Notes: a model not told the origin generated them from the sequence alone. A stretch of DNA of 48,091 nt from an uncultured Pelagibacteraceae bacterium (GCA_902572345.1 CACGEW010000009.1:1-48091); one strand, 5' to 3'; counted from the stretch's first letter, positions 8,807-18,011 are shown. Translations and numbers: made by a program.

Positions 8807-8822
8807 GTAAAGGACTGAGGCT

Positions 8823-10967
8823 ATGAGTATAACTGAGAAAAATGGGCTTAAAATTAATACAAAATTATTTGATTTTGTTAATAATGAAGTAATTCCAGGT
8901 ACTAACATTGAATCAGAGGAATTTTGGAATAATTTTGGAAATATTGTTCATGAGCTTGCGCCAGTGAATAAAAAGTTAATCCTCAAAAGAGAAGATACTC
9001 AAAAAAAAATAGATGACTGGCACAAAAAAAATAAAGGTAAAGAATTAAATAAAAAAGAGTATTTAGAATTTTTAAAATCCATTTCTTATATCATTGAAGA
9101 AAAAGATGACTTTAATATTGAAACAACAAATGTAGACGATGAAATTGCCATAATAGCTGGGCCTCAACTTGTGGTGCCAGTTGATAATGCAAGATATGCT
9201 TTAAATGCTGCTAATGCCCGATGGGGAAGTTTGTATGATTCGTTATACGGAACGGATGTAATTCCAGGAGAAAAAGGTAAAGGTTTTGACGAAGAAAGAG
9301 CTCAAAAAGTTATAGTCTTTGTAAGAAAATTCCTAGATGAAAGTTTCCCGTTAGATAATGAGAGTTGGAATAAAATCTCTGGAATAAAAGTAAAAGATAA
9401 GGACTTAGTTTTCCTTGAGAACAAAAAAGAAATTTATTTAAAAAACAAAGATCAGTTTATTGGGTATAATGGAGAAAAAGAAAAACTTACTTCAATTTTA
9501 TTAAAAAATAATAATCTACATATTGATATTATAATTGATCCAAATCATTACATTGGAAAACTAGATAAAGCTTCGATCTCCGATTTCATTGTTGAGTCTG
9601 CTCTTTCAACCATAATTGATAATGAGGACTCGGTTGCTGCAGTGGATGCTGAGGATAAAATTAAATGTTACCGTAATTGGCTTGGTTTAATGAAAGGTGA
9701 TTTAACAGCCAACATGGAAAAAAACGGAAAAAAATTTGTTAGAAAATTAAACCCAGATAGAACTTATATATCTAAAGATGGGAAGAAAATTACTCTTCAT
9801 GGAAGAGCATTGTTATTAAATAGGAATGTAGGGCACTTAATGACTAACCCTGCAATTTTACTTAAAGATGGTACAGAAATTCCAGAAGGCATAATGGATG
9901 CATTCATGGCTACGTTATGCGCTCTACATGACTTTAAAAATAAAAATAACTCAAGAACTGAATCAGTTTACATTGTAAAACCAAAAATGCATGGGCCAGA
10001 AGAGGTTGCTTTCACTAATACATTGTTTGAAAAAGTTGAAGAAACCTTAGGAATTAAAAAATACTCAATTAAAGTTGGGATTATGGATGAAGAAAGAAGA
10101 ACAACTGTTAATTTAAAGGAGTGCATTAGACAAGTTAAGAATAGAATAGTTTTTATTAATACAGGTTTCTTAGATCGAACTGGTGATGAAATGCATACTT
10201 CTTTTGAAGCTGGACCAATGATCTTTAAAGGGGACATGAAAAAATCAACTTGGCTTGGTACTTATGAAAACTGGAATGTTGATATCGGATTAAGTTGTGG
10301 TTTTTCAGGTAAAGCTCAAATTGGAAAAGGCATGTGGGCTATGCCAGACCAGATGGCAAATATGATGGATCAAAAAATTGGTCATCCAAAATCAGGTGCT
10401 AATTGTGCATGGGTTCCTTCTCCTACTGCTGCTACTTTGCACTCAATACATTATCACAAAGTAAATGTTTTTGATGAACAAAAAAAAATTAAATCAAGAT
10501 CAAAAGCTAAGCTCGATGATATTTTGGAAATACCTACAGCAGATAGACCTAATTGGGCTATAGATGATATCAACCGCGAATTAGAAAACAACGCACAAGG
10601 AATTTTAGGATATGTTGTTAGATGGATCAATCAAGGTGTTGGTTGCTCTAAAGTTCCAGATATAAATAATGTTGGTCTTATGGAAGATAGAGCAACACTT
10701 AGAATATCATCTCAACATATTGCTAATTGGTTACATCACGGGATTTGTAAAGAAGATCAAGTAATGGAAGTGATGAAGAAGATGGCTAAAATTGTTGATG
10801 AACAAAATAAAAATGATCCTGCTTATCAAAAAATGTCAGATAACTTTGACAAATCTGTAGCTTTCTCTGCTGCTTGTGATCTTGTATTTAAAGGTCGAGT
10901 TCAACCTTCTGGTTATACAGAACCTTTGCTTCATCAAAAAAGATTGGAAAAGAAAGCTGGTAATTAA
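8823..10967 (+). CDS. glcB: Malate synthase G
   Basis: Malate synthase condenses glyoxylate with acetyl-CoA to give malate. The 714-residue length is typical of the monomeric G form. Visible motifs: [13 protein letters not shown] near 130, [15 protein letters not shown] near 327 (catalytic arginine region), the substrate-binding [15 protein letters not shown] near 392 and [18 protein letters not shown] near 620 with the catalytic aspartate. The ATG at 8823 is preceded by GGACTGAGG, a moderate SD. The 3' end overlaps recR convergently by four bases. No riboswitch fits in the short upstream gap. Likely role: assimilating glyoxylate from glycolate or glycine, as isocitrate lyase is not in the window. 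Confidence 0.98.
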   Translation: MSITEKNGLKINTKLFDFVNNEVIPGTNIESEEFWNNFGNIVHELAPVNKKLILKREDTQKKIDDWHKKNKGKELNKKEYLEFLKSISYIIEEKDDFNIETTNVDDEIAIIAGPQLVVPVDNARYALNAANARWGSLYDSLYGTDVIPGEKGKGFDEERAQKVIVFVRKFLDESFPLDNESWNKISGIKVKDKDLVFLENKKEIYLKNKDQFIGYNGEKEKLTSILLKNNNLHIDIIIDPNHYIGKLDKASISDFIVESALSTIIDNEDSVAAVDAEDKIKCYRNWLGLMKGDLTANMEKNGKKFVRKLNPDRTYISKDGKKITLHGRALLLNRNVGHLMTNPAILLKDGTEIPEGIMDAFMATLCALHDFKNKNNSRTESVYIVKPKMHGPEEVAFTNTLFEKVEETLGIKKYSIKVGIMDEERRTTVNLKECIRQVKNRIVFINTGFLDRTGDEMHTSFEAGPMIFKGDMKKSTWLGTYENWNVDIGLSCGFSGKAQIGKGMWAMPDQMANMMDQKIGHPKSGANCAWVPSPTAATLHSIHYHKVNVFDEQKKIKSRSKAKLDDILEIPTADRPNWAIDDINRELENNAQGILGYVVRWINQGVGCSKVPDINNVGLMEDRATLRISSQHIANWLHHGICKEDQVMEVMKKMAKIVDEQNKNDPAYQKMSDNFDKSVAFSAACDLVFKGRVQPSGYTEPLLHQKRLEKKAGN

Positions 10968-11569
10968 CTTCCAGTAACTGGGACTCTATTTTTAAAGGCT
11001 GAAAATAAAGTGCCATCATCTAACTGTTCAATTTCTCCACCCACAGGTAAACCTTGTGCTAATTTAGTGATCTTTAGATTATCATTTTTTATTGTATCTT
11101 CGATGTAGTGGGCGGTAGTTTGGCCTTCAACAGTAGCACTTGTAGCAATAATAACCTCTTTTAAGTTATTTTTTTTAATTCTTTTAACAAGAGACTCAAT
11201 AAGAAGATTTTTTTGCTCGTAATTTTCGTTAGAGTTTAATGTGCCTCCTAAAATATGGTAATGACCTTTATAAATATTAGCTGAGTCAATGACCCACATA
11301 TCAGCTAAATTTTCCACGACACATATCTTGTCATAAGAATTATCAGATGAGCAAATGCACACTTTGTCGATTATTTTTAAATTTCCGCAATCAACACACC
11401 TAACTACTTTTTTATAAACTTCAGCTAGAGATTTGGCCAAAGGTTTAACCATATTGTCTTTATTGTTAATCAATTTAAGTATTATTCTTTTTGCTGATTT
11501 TGGTCCTAAACCTGGCAACTTAGAAAATTGCTGGATCAGCTCGTTTATTTCTGGAATTTCATTATCCAT
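10964..11569 (-). CDS. recR: Recombination protein RecR
   Basis: RecR acts with RecF and RecO to load RecA at gaps. The 201-residue product has the helix-hairpin-helix near 15-35 ([13 protein letters not shown]), a zinc segment at 58-73, and a Toprim domain beginning [14 protein letters not shown] near 83, with GGTLN near 108 and [15 protein letters not shown] near 170. The third zinc cysteine is displaced: the spacing is C-x2-C-x9-C-x1-C (C58, C61, C71, C73) instead of the usual C-x2-C-x8-C-x2-C. The start overlaps the stop of ybaB by one base (ATTATG type), in the conserved dnaX-ybaB-recR order. Confidence 0.97.
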   Translation of the reverse strand: MDNEIPEINELIQQFSKLPGLGPKSAKRIILKLINNKDNMVKPLAKSLAEVYKKVVRCVDCGNLKIIDKVCICSSDNSYDKICVVENLADMWVIDSANIYKGHYHILGGTLNSNENYEQKNLLIESLVKRIKKNNLKEVIIATSATVEGQTTAHYIEDTIKNDNLKITKLAQGLPVGGEIEQLDDGTLFSAFKNRVPVTGS

Positions 11570-11889
11570 TAGAAAGGAAGTTTAAAATCTAGTGGTAAAT
11601 TAAGTCCACCTGTTACTTTAGATAACTCTTCTGCAGATTTCTTCTTTAGGTTCTCTTTTGCATTGTTGTAAGCAGCTATAATTAAATCATTAATTATTTC
11701 TTGGCTTTCTTTTTTAGCTGTATCACTAATTGAGATAGATTTTAATTCATAATCACCTGACAAAACAACCTTGACCAAATTTCCACCGGCTTCACCCTCA
11801 ACTTCAATTTTTTTAATTTGTTCTTGGGCATCTTTCATTTTCTCTTGCATATCTTTTGCTTTTGAAAGCATATCAGAAAAATTTGTCAT
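11569..11889 (-). CDS. ybaB: YbaB/EbfC family nucleoid-associated protein
   Basis: A 106-residue DNA-binding protein of the YbaB/EbfC family, which dimerises and associates with the nucleoid. The N-terminal helix is MSKAKDMQEKMKDAQEQIKK, followed by the beta sheet region EGEAGGNLVKVVLSGDYELKSI and a C-terminal helix ending in a short Leu/Pro-rich tail. It lies between dnaX and recR with one-base overlaps on both sides, the common bacterial arrangement. Confidence 0.95.
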   Translation of the reverse strand: MTNFSDMLSKAKDMQEKMKDAQEQIKKIEVEGEAGGNLVKVVLSGDYELKSISISDTAKKESQEIINDLIIAAYNNAKENLKKKSAEELSKVTGGLNLPLDFKLPF

Positions 11890-13559
11890 TATTCCTCTTC
11901 TGTAAGATCAATTAATTTTGCATCTGGAAAAGCTTTTTGCATATCAAGAGCAACCTTGCTTTTCTTAAATTCATCGATCATATTGTTTTTATCTTCTTGA
12001 TTCTTTTCATAGATGCTTTTTGCATTACTATTTTTACTCAAAGAAATAACCCATCGCTCACCTGTCCATAATAATAGTTTTTCTGTTAAATTTTTTATAA
12101 AATTTTTATTAAGTTTTTCATTAAAACTAATATCAATTTTTCCTCTATTAAAACTTACTAATTTCACGTTTCGTTCAAGATCATATTTAAGTTCAATCTC
12201 CTTTTCTTTGATTGCTAAATTTATTAGATCTTGAAAACTTGTTATTTCAATTTTTATATTTTGACTTTCTTTAGATAAATTTTTAATTGGGTTCGTTTTT
12301 ATTTGGTTAATATTCTTCAATTGATTTTTAATTTGATTAGAAATATTATCAACTGGCTGGTCATCAATTTTTTTTCCTATTGAAGAATCACTTGATATTT
12401 GGCTGCTATCATTTTCTAAGTTTGTTGCTTGTTTTTTTGTATCTATTTTTTTTAAATGTACTAATTGCATAATATACATTTCTAAAGTTAAATTTTCATT
12501 TCCAACTATCCTTAAGTCATCGATCGTCTTAATAGTAAGCTGCCAAAATAAACCTATGTCTTGCATGTCAATATTTTTGGAATACTGATCGATCATTTGA
12601 ACTTCAGCTTCTGACACGGACATGTCTTTTTCAATTGGTCCGAGACTTATTCTTCTGCTGAATAAGTAAAGAACCTCAAGGATATCATTTAAAAAGTTTT
12701 TCGCATCTAAGCCGTCATTTATTAATTCGTTTAATATACTAGAAGCATTCTTTTCATTGCCGCTCAAAACTTCTTTAAATAATGTGATAACTTTGCTTTT
12801 ATCTGCCAATCCTAACATCATCCTGACATCAGGTTCTTCTATTTGTTTATTTTCATTGATACTTTGAGAAATTAAAGCTCTATCAAGTAATGATATAGAA
12901 TCTCGAACAGAACCCTCTGAAGTTCTTGCAATAAGTTTAATCGCATCTTCAGATATTTTACCTTTTTCTTTATCTGCTATTTTCTTAAGATGCTGACAAA
13001 GTTGTTCTACACTAACTCTTTTAAGATCAAATCTTTGACATCTTGATAAAATAGTTACAGGTATTTTTCTTACCTCCGTGGTTGCTAATATAAATTTTAA
13101 ACTTGGTGGCGGCTCTTCTAAGGTTTTAAGTAAGCCATTAAATGCTTGTTTTGAAAGCATGTGTACTTCGTCAATTATAAATATTTTAAACCTTGCGCTA
13201 GTAGGGCTGTACTTTGAATTTTCAATTAATTCTCTAACATCATCTATTCCAGTTTTAGATGCAGCATCCATCTCTAAAATATCAATATGATTTGAATTAA
13301 TAATTTCTTGGCAAGTAGGACAAAATTTTTCAGCAGAACAATTTATTCTAGAGTTATCATTTTTTTGACAGTTTAAAGCTTTTGCGATCAAACGCGCTGT
13401 TGTAGTTTTTCCCACACCTCTTATTCCAGTTAATAAATACGCATTTGGAGTTTTCCCAAGTTCAATTGCATTTGTAATTGTTTTGGCCATGACTTCTTGG
13501 CCGATTAAATCTTTGAACTCTTGTGGCCTATATTTAAGTGCTAAAATTTTATTTGTCAT
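11889..13559 (-). CDS. dnaX: DNA polymerase III subunits gamma and tau
   Basis: DnaX is the clamp-loader ATPase of the replisome. With the ATG at 13559-13557 it has 556 residues, starting MTNKILALKYRPQEFKDLIGQ. The frame is open 12 codons further upstream, but this lies in the 4.5S RNA and is rejected. Motifs: Walker A GIRGVGKTTTARL near 46, four zinc cysteines (NCQK...CSAEKFCPTCQ, near 62-82), Walker B IFIIDEVHML near 126, sensor 1 LATTE near 157. The tau C-terminal half is lysine-rich and poorly conserved. No SD is visible; the start lies six bases past the 4.5S RNA. No A-rich slippery site with an early stop was confirmed, so separate gamma production is not claimed. Confidence 0.96.
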   Translation of the reverse strand: MTNKILALKYRPQEFKDLIGQEVMAKTITNAIELGKTPNAYLLTGIRGVGKTTTARLIAKALNCQKNDNSRINCSAEKFCPTCQEIINSNHIDILEMDAASKTGIDDVRELIENSKYSPTSARFKIFIIDEVHMLSKQAFNGLLKTLEEPPPSLKFILATTEVRKIPVTILSRCQRFDLKRVSVEQLCQHLKKIADKEKGKISEDAIKLIARTSEGSVRDSISLLDRALISQSINENKQIEEPDVRMMLGLADKSKVITLFKEVLSGNEKNASSILNELINDGLDAKNFLNDILEVLYLFSRRISLGPIEKDMSVSEAEVQMIDQYSKNIDMQDIGLFWQLTIKTIDDLRIVGNENLTLEMYIMQLVHLKKIDTKKQATNLENDSSQISSDSSIGKKIDDQPVDNISNQIKNQLKNINQIKTNPIKNLSKESQNIKIEITSFQDLINLAIKEKEIELKYDLERNVKLVSFNRGKIDISFNEKLNKNFIKNLTEKLLLWTGERWVISLSKNSNAKSIYEKNQEDKNNMIDEFKKSKVALDMQKAFPDAKLIDLTEEE

Positions 13560-13565
13560 TTTAAA

Positions 13566-13655
13566 GAGGCAGGCAACAACCTGAAAAATTTTCACTACGG
13601 CTGCTTCTTTTCAGACCTGACCGGGTTTATGAAACATCCACCTGATGCCAACCTC
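13566..13655 (-). ncRNA. ffs: 4.5S RNA of the signal recognition particle (small type)
   Basis: The reverse complement carries the SRP core: GGTCAGGTCT, GAAA loop, AGAAGCAGCC, compared with the usual GGTCAGGTCC GGAA GGAAGCAGCC. The ends pair (GAGG at 13655-13652 with CCTC at 13569-13566, then GGCA with TGCC), giving an RNA of about 90 bases. A promoter is correctly placed for a start at 13655. The position just upstream of dnaX is the conserved alphaproteobacterial location. It binds Ffh for co-translational membrane targeting. Exact ends may differ by a few bases. Confidence 0.93.
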
Positions 13656-13661
13656 AATATG

Positions 13662-13691
13662 AGTATATCAAGATCAATTTAAATACTACAA
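13662..13691 (-). promoter_or_regulatory. Promoter of ffs (and dnaX)
   Basis: On the minus strand, TTGTAG (13691-13686), 18 bases, then TATACT (13667-13662). The -10 element ends seven bases before 13655, the predicted 5' end of the 4.5S RNA. The -35 is only a partial match. It may also drive dnaX, which starts six bases after the RNA. Confidence 0.6.
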
Positions 13692-13713
13692 GGCTAGATT
13701 CTAATTTTGTGGA

Positions 13714-14547
13714 CTATTTTTGCCTAAATGCTGAAGATTCGTACACTCCGAGGATATCTAAAGTCTCAGTATGGAAGCCTAATTCCTCTAAAGCCTTTTT
13801 TACTTTAGGTTGTTCTAAGTGTCCTTCAATATCTAAGTAGAAATTAGCTTGCTCAAAAGTATTTTTAACTGAAAAGCTCTCAAGTTTTGTTAAGTTTACT
13901 TGATTGGTAGCAAACCCACCTAAACATTTGTAAAGAGCTGATGGCTCACTTTTAACTCTAAAAATACAGCTAGTTAAAAATTTTTTCTTATCATCATAAT
14001 CTGGTTGCTCAATATTTTTCCCCATAATTAAAAATCTCGTTACATTTCCTTTGTCGTCCTCAATATTTTTTTTGAGTATTTTTAAATTATACATTTTTGC
14101 TGAAAGTTCTGATGCGATGGCTGCAATACTTTTATCTTTTCCTACAGCTAAATCTTTAGCAGAACCAGCAGTATCTACAGAAATAATTGATTTAAAATTT
14201 TTTTCATTAATAATTTTTTGACACTGACTGATAGCTTGTGCGTGACTTCTAACATATTTAATATCTTCAATTGAAGCATCTTGTTTTCCAAGTAAATTAT
14301 GTTCAACTGGGAGAAAATATTCACCGTGAATTTGTAATTTATATTTTGGCAACAAATAATGAATATCTGCTACTCGTCCTGCTAAAGAGTTTTCTATCGG
14401 AATAATTATTTTAGTGCTTGGGTCATCGAAAGCCAATTTAAAAGTATCTTCAAATGTTGAACAGGTTTTTATATCTGCATCTTTGTAAAGATTTTCAACA
14501 GCTATATGTGAGTACGCTCCAAGCTCTCCTTGAATTCCTATTTTCAT
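13714..14547 (-). CDS. pheA: Prephenate dehydratase
   Basis: Converts prephenate to phenylpyruvate in phenylalanine synthesis. The 277-residue monofunctional protein (no chorismate mutase domain) starts KIGIQGELGAYSHIA, has the dehydratase motifs IIPIENSLAGRV near 48 and the catalytic TRF in GNVTRFLIMG near 165. A C-terminal ACT domain (EPSALYKCLGGFA near 200, then NLTKLESFS, the phenylalanine-binding ESR-like site) should give feedback control. The ATG lies one base past the kdsB stop, so kdsB-pheA is one unit. Confidence 0.96.
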   Translation of the reverse strand: MKIGIQGELGAYSHIAVENLYKDADIKTCSTFEDTFKLAFDDPSTKIIIPIENSLAGRVADIHYLLPKYKLQIHGEYFLPVEHNLLGKQDASIEDIKYVRSHAQAISQCQKIINEKNFKSIISVDTAGSAKDLAVGKDKSIAAIASELSAKMYNLKILKKNIEDDKGNVTRFLIMGKNIEQPDYDDKKKFLTSCIFRVKSEPSALYKCLGGFATNQVNLTKLESFSVKNTFEQANFYLDIEGHLEQPKVKKALEELGFHTETLDILGVYESSAFRQK

Positions 14548-14548
14548 G

Positions 14549-15283
14549 TTAACTACTTTTCTCCATAATTTTTTTTACTTCCATTAAATCATTTTTAGTA
14601 TCAACACTTAACGGCGATGAGTTGATATATCCAACATGAATTGTCATTGAGTTTTCAAGAGCTCTTAGTTGTTCTAATTTTCTTTCCAATTCAAGCTTAG
14701 ATCTTTTTAAGCTTACATACCTTACTAGGGCTTTATTAGTAAAGGCATAAATGCCGACATGATGATAATAATTTTCATATTCATTTGAATCTTTTCTTAA
14801 AAAATCTAGTGCTTCACTAAATTTTCCATTGATTAATTTTTCTTTCACAACTACTTTGACATTATTCTCATCTGTAAGTTCGTTATCAGAGCTAAACGAG
14901 CTTGCTAAAGTCCCAATATCACAATTTCCTTCTTTCATGTAAGATATTAAATCAGAAATGGCTTGTGGCTTTATGTTTGGCATGTCGCCTTGCAAATTAA
15001 TAATTATATTAGGTTCACACTTTAAATAATCTTTGAAAGCTTCATAAACTCTATCTGTTCCAGTTTGATGGTCAGCTGATGTTAAGACTGCTTTTCCTTT
15101 ATTATCATTTATAACATCAATAATCTTTTGATCAGGAGTTGCCACATAAACTTCTGAATTTGCTTTTTTTGCAGCTTCATAAACATGGAGAATCATCTCT
15201 TTGTTGTTTATAAGCTCCAGTGGCTTATTAGGCAATCTTGTAGCGTCTAATCGTGAAGGTATTATTATTGCAATTTTGTCCAT
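14549..15283 (-). CDS. kdsB: 3-deoxy-manno-octulosonate cytidylyltransferase
   Basis: Activates KDO as CMP-KDO for lipopolysaccharide core synthesis. With the ATG at 15283 the protein has 244 residues, the usual size. It begins with the nucleotide-binding IIIPSRLDATRLPNKPL and shows QTGTDRVYEA near 93, NLQGDMPNI near 113 and HVGIYAFTNKAL near 175. A longer TTG start at 15298 lies inside a hairpin and is less likely. It is the first gene of a kdsB-pheA unit. KdsD, the first KDO-pathway enzyme, is at 34284 on the other strand. Confidence 0.95.
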   Translation of the reverse strand: MDKIAIIIPSRLDATRLPNKPLELINNKEMILHVYEAAKKANSEVYVATPDQKIIDVINDNKGKAVLTSADHQTGTDRVYEAFKDYLKCEPNIIINLQGDMPNIKPQAISDLISYMKEGNCDIGTLASSFSSDNELTDENNVKVVVKEKLINGKFSEALDFLRKDSNEYENYYHHVGIYAFTNKALVRYVSLKRSKLELERKLEQLRALENSMTIHVGYINSSPLSVDTKNDLMEVKKIMEKSS

Positions 15284-15288
15284 AATTA

Positions 15289-15305
15289 TGCGTCCCAAAG
15301 ACGCA
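15289..15305 (-). repeat. Hairpin just upstream of the kdsB start
   Basis: TGCGTC (15289-15294) and GACGCA (15300-15305) are perfect 6-base inverted repeats with a 5-base loop, five bases before the kdsB ATG. On the minus strand it is preceded, not followed, by a T run, so it is not a normal terminator for that strand. It would cover the ribosome-binding region of kdsB. Confidence 0.5.
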
Positions 15306-15375
15306 AAAAAAAATTAAGTAATTTAAGTTTTTTTATTAAAGTCGTGCTATACGTCACCTAGGTTTTATCAAAATA

Positions 15376-15924
15376 ATGGACAGTTTTGAAATAAATAAAA
15401 TAATAGCTGCAGTTCTTCTTACTGCACTAATCATTATTGGTATTGGAAAATTCACGGATATTTTATTCTATGTAGAAAAACCTAAAGAGTCTGCTTACAA
15501 AATAGAAGGTTTAGAAGTTGCTGCTACAAATGCTTCCGCTGAAAGTGCTGAAGTAAAAGTTGTAGAAGCTGTAGATATAAAAACTCTTTTAGCTATGGGT
15601 GATCTAGCACACGGAGAAAAAGTTTTTAAGAAATGTACTGCCTGTCATCAAATTGCAGCTGGTGGAAAAAATATGATTGGACCTAACCTGTGGGGAGTAA
15701 TTGGTAGAACTTCAGGTTCAATTAGTAACTATAAATATTCTAAAGCAATGATCGCTCATGCAAAAGAATGGTCTTTTGAAGAAATGAATAGCTACTTGAT
15801 TAAACCTCAAGCTCATATTAAAGGTACGAAGATGGCTTTTGCAGGATTACGAAAAGAAAAAGATAGAGCGTCTGTAATTTTATTTATGAACTCTAAAAGC
15901 GACAGTCCGAAACCTTTACCTTAA
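15376..15924 (+). CDS. cycM: Membrane-anchored cytochrome c (CycM / c552 type)
   Basis: A class I c-type cytochrome that carries electrons, probably between the bc1 complex and a terminal oxidase, anchored in the inner membrane with the haem domain in the periplasm. The 182-residue protein has an uncleaved N-terminal membrane helix (residues 8-24, KIIAAVLLTALIIIGIG), an Ala/Glu/Val-rich linker (46-66), the haem site CTACH (87-91) and the axial methionine in GTKMAFAGL near 152. The gene is monocistronic, divergent from kdsB and overlaps the 3' end of argF by four bases. Confidence 0.93.
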   Translation: MDSFEINKIIAAVLLTALIIIGIGKFTDILFYVEKPKESAYKIEGLEVAATNASAESAEVKVVEAVDIKTLLAMGDLAHGEKVFKKCTACHQIAAGGKNMIGPNLWGVIGRTSGSISNYKYSKAMIAHAKEWSFEEMNSYLIKPQAHIKGTKMAFAGLRKEKDRASVILFMNSKSDSPKPLP

Positions 15925-16847
15925 TCCAAACACCACTTTATTATACTTTTTTGCGCATGCACTCTATTTAGAGCTTGTCTCCAAACAACAGATTGTTTGC
16001 CGTCTATCACATCATCTGTTACCTCTTCGCCTCTTCCTACAGGAAGACAGTGCATAAAAATTGCGTCTGAATTTGCTTTGGTCATTAACTTTTTATTTAC
16101 TTGAAATGGCTTTAGGATTTTTTTCTTTGCTTTTTTATTAACTTTATCGTTCATTGAAACCCATTTATCAGTCATCACACAATCTGAATTTTTTACAGCT
16201 TCCTCAGGTTTCGTTGTTACAATCAGATTGACTTTATTTTTCTTTGCCCATCTTAGTATTTTTTTATTAGGAGAGTATTTTTTGGGACAAGCAATTTTTA
16301 AATTAAAATTAAATTTTCCTGCAGCCTCAATTAAAGAGTTAGACATATTATTATTTCCGTCTCCTAACCAAGAAATTGTTTTACCTTCAATAGTCCCATT
16401 GCTTTCTTCGTATGTGAGAATATCTGACATGATTTGACAAGGATGTCCTATATCTGACAAACCATTAATAATCGGTATATCTAAATGTTTTCCAAACTCT
16501 TCGAGATTTTTATGAGAAGACGTTCTTAGCATTACTATATCAACGTACTCTGTTAAAACCTTTGCAGTATCTTTAAGTGTCTCATCGCCTTTACCATAAT
16601 GTATTCCATCTGGATTTAATATAATTGATGAGCCACCTAGTTGTTTCACAGCAATATCAAAAGACATTCTTGTTCTTGTCGAAGGCTTTTCAAAAATCAT
16701 CGCCATAGATTTTCCCTCAAAAGGTTTATCTTCATCTGGAGCAGATTTATTTAAATTTTGTCTTTTAAGCTTTCTAGCTTTAGCCTCATCAATAATAGCT
16801 CTTAGATCATTGAATGAATGATCAGATATATTTATAAAATTTTTCAT
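15921..16847 (-). CDS. argF: Ornithine carbamoyltransferase
   Basis: Makes citrulline from ornithine and carbamoyl phosphate. The 308-residue product shows the carbamoyl-phosphate site KPSTRTRMSFD near 54-64, the HPCQIMSD segment near 136, the ornithine-side segment and the catalytic HCLP in FMHCLPVGRG near 265. Its ATG overlaps the argD stop by four bases. The usual argD-argF order of alphaproteobacteria is kept. Confidence 0.97.
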   Translation of the reverse strand: MKNFINISDHSFNDLRAIIDEAKARKLKRQNLNKSAPDEDKPFEGKSMAMIFEKPSTRTRMSFDIAVKQLGGSSIILNPDGIHYGKGDETLKDTAKVLTEYVDIVMLRTSSHKNLEEFGKHLDIPIINGLSDIGHPCQIMSDILTYEESNGTIEGKTISWLGDGNNNMSNSLIEAAGKFNFNLKIACPKKYSPNKKILRWAKKNKVNLIVTTKPEEAVKNSDCVMTDKWVSMNDKVNKKAKKKILKPFQVNKKLMTKANSDAIFMHCLPVGRGEEVTDDVIDGKQSVVWRQALNRVHAQKSIIKWCLD

Positions 16848-18010
16848 CTATAGTGTTTGCAAACCTTATCTAATATTTTTAAACCTAAATTAATTTCTTG
16901 CTTTGTGACATTTAAAGGAGGCAAAAGTCTGACTACATTTTCAGCAGCTCTTATGGTTAAAAGCTTATTGTCCATTAACTTTTGAATAAATTTAGTTTGA
17001 TCTCTGTGTAAACAAAGTCCAATCAATAACCCTTTTCCTCTGACTTCTTTAATTATATTTGGATATTTTTCTTTCAATTTCTTAAGACCTTTTAAAAAAT
17101 GATTTCCGTTTTTTGTTACATTGCTCAGAAAACCTTTTTTAAACATTATATCCATTACGGCATTTCCAGCACTCATTGCTAAAGGATTTCCTCCAAACGT
17201 AGATCCATGAGTCCCTGGTTTCATTCCCGATGCTACTTTTTTATTTACTAGTACAGCGCCAATTGGAAATCCGCCCCCTATCCCTTTTGCTATTGGTACG
17301 ATATCAGGTTTTATTTTTGCGTGTTCGAATGCAAAAAATTTTCCACTTCTTCCTATTCCACACTGAACTTCATCTAGAATTAATAAAATTTTCTTTTTAT
17401 TACATAATTTTCTTAATCCTGCTAAACAATAATCTGGTATTACTTTTATTCCACCTTCTCCCATAATAGTCTCAACCATAATTGCAGCAGTTCTACTTGT
17501 AATAGATTTTTCTAAACTTTTATGATCGCCAAAATTAAAATGATCAAATCCATCAACTTTAGGTCCAAAACCTTCAGTGGCTTTTTTACTATTACTCGCA
17601 AAAATAGTAGCTAGCGTTCTTCCATGAAAACTATTGTTAATGCACAAAATTCTATTTTTTCTTGGTTGACCCTTTGAATAAAAATATCTTCTTGCAAATT
17701 TTATTGCTGCCTCAGTAGCCTCGGCTCCTGAATTTTGAAAGAAAATGTAATCAGCAAATGTTTTTTGCTTCAATCTTTTGGCTAATCTTTCTTGTTCTGG
17801 AATTATAAAAGCATTTGATACGTGCCATAATTTTTTAGACTGTTTAGAAATTGAATTAATTAAATAATTATTGGCGTGTCCTAAACAATTGACTGCTATT
17901 CCTTGGACAAAATCCAAATATTTTTTTCCATTAGTTCCATAAAGAAAAGCACCTTTACCTTTAGTAAAAGCAACTTTTTTTCTATTATATGTGTTTAATA
18001 TCGCGCTCAT
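16844..18010 (-). CDS. argD: Acetylornithine aminotransferase
   Basis: PLP enzyme that transaminates N-acetylglutamate semialdehyde to acetylornithine; the family often also serves succinyldiaminopimelate in lysine synthesis. The 388-residue product shows FVQGIAVNCLGHAN near 33, FQNSGAEATEAAIKFAR near 88, FHGRTLAT near 129, LDEVQCGIGRSG near 208 and the PLP lysine in PIAKGIGGGFPIGA near 238. It starts one base after the stop of the ABC-2 permease gene and overlaps argF by four bases. Confidence 0.95.
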   Translation of the reverse strand: MSAILNTYNRKKVAFTKGKGAFLYGTNGKKYLDFVQGIAVNCLGHANNYLINSISKQSKKLWHVSNAFIIPEQERLAKRLKQKTFADYIFFQNSGAEATEAAIKFARRYFYSKGQPRKNRILCINNSFHGRTLATIFASNSKKATEGFGPKVDGFDHFNFGDHKSLEKSITSRTAAIMVETIMGEGGIKVIPDYCLAGLRKLCNKKKILLILDEVQCGIGRSGKFFAFEHAKIKPDIVPIAKGIGGGFPIGAVLVNKKVASGMKPGTHGSTFGGNPLAMSAGNAVMDIMFKKGFLSNVTKNGNHFLKGLKKLKEKYPNIIKEVRGKGLLIGLCLHRDQTKFIQKLMDNKLLTIRAAENVVRLLPPLNVTKQEINLGLKILDKVCKHYR

Positions 18011-18011
18011 T

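Noticed and set aside
8767-8822. Glycine riboswitch before glcB
   Set aside because: The gap is 56 bases and shows none of the conserved aptamer segments.
13560-13595. Longer start for dnaX
   Set aside because: The extra 12 codons overlap the 4.5S RNA; MTNKILALKYRP at 13559 fits the usual DnaX start.
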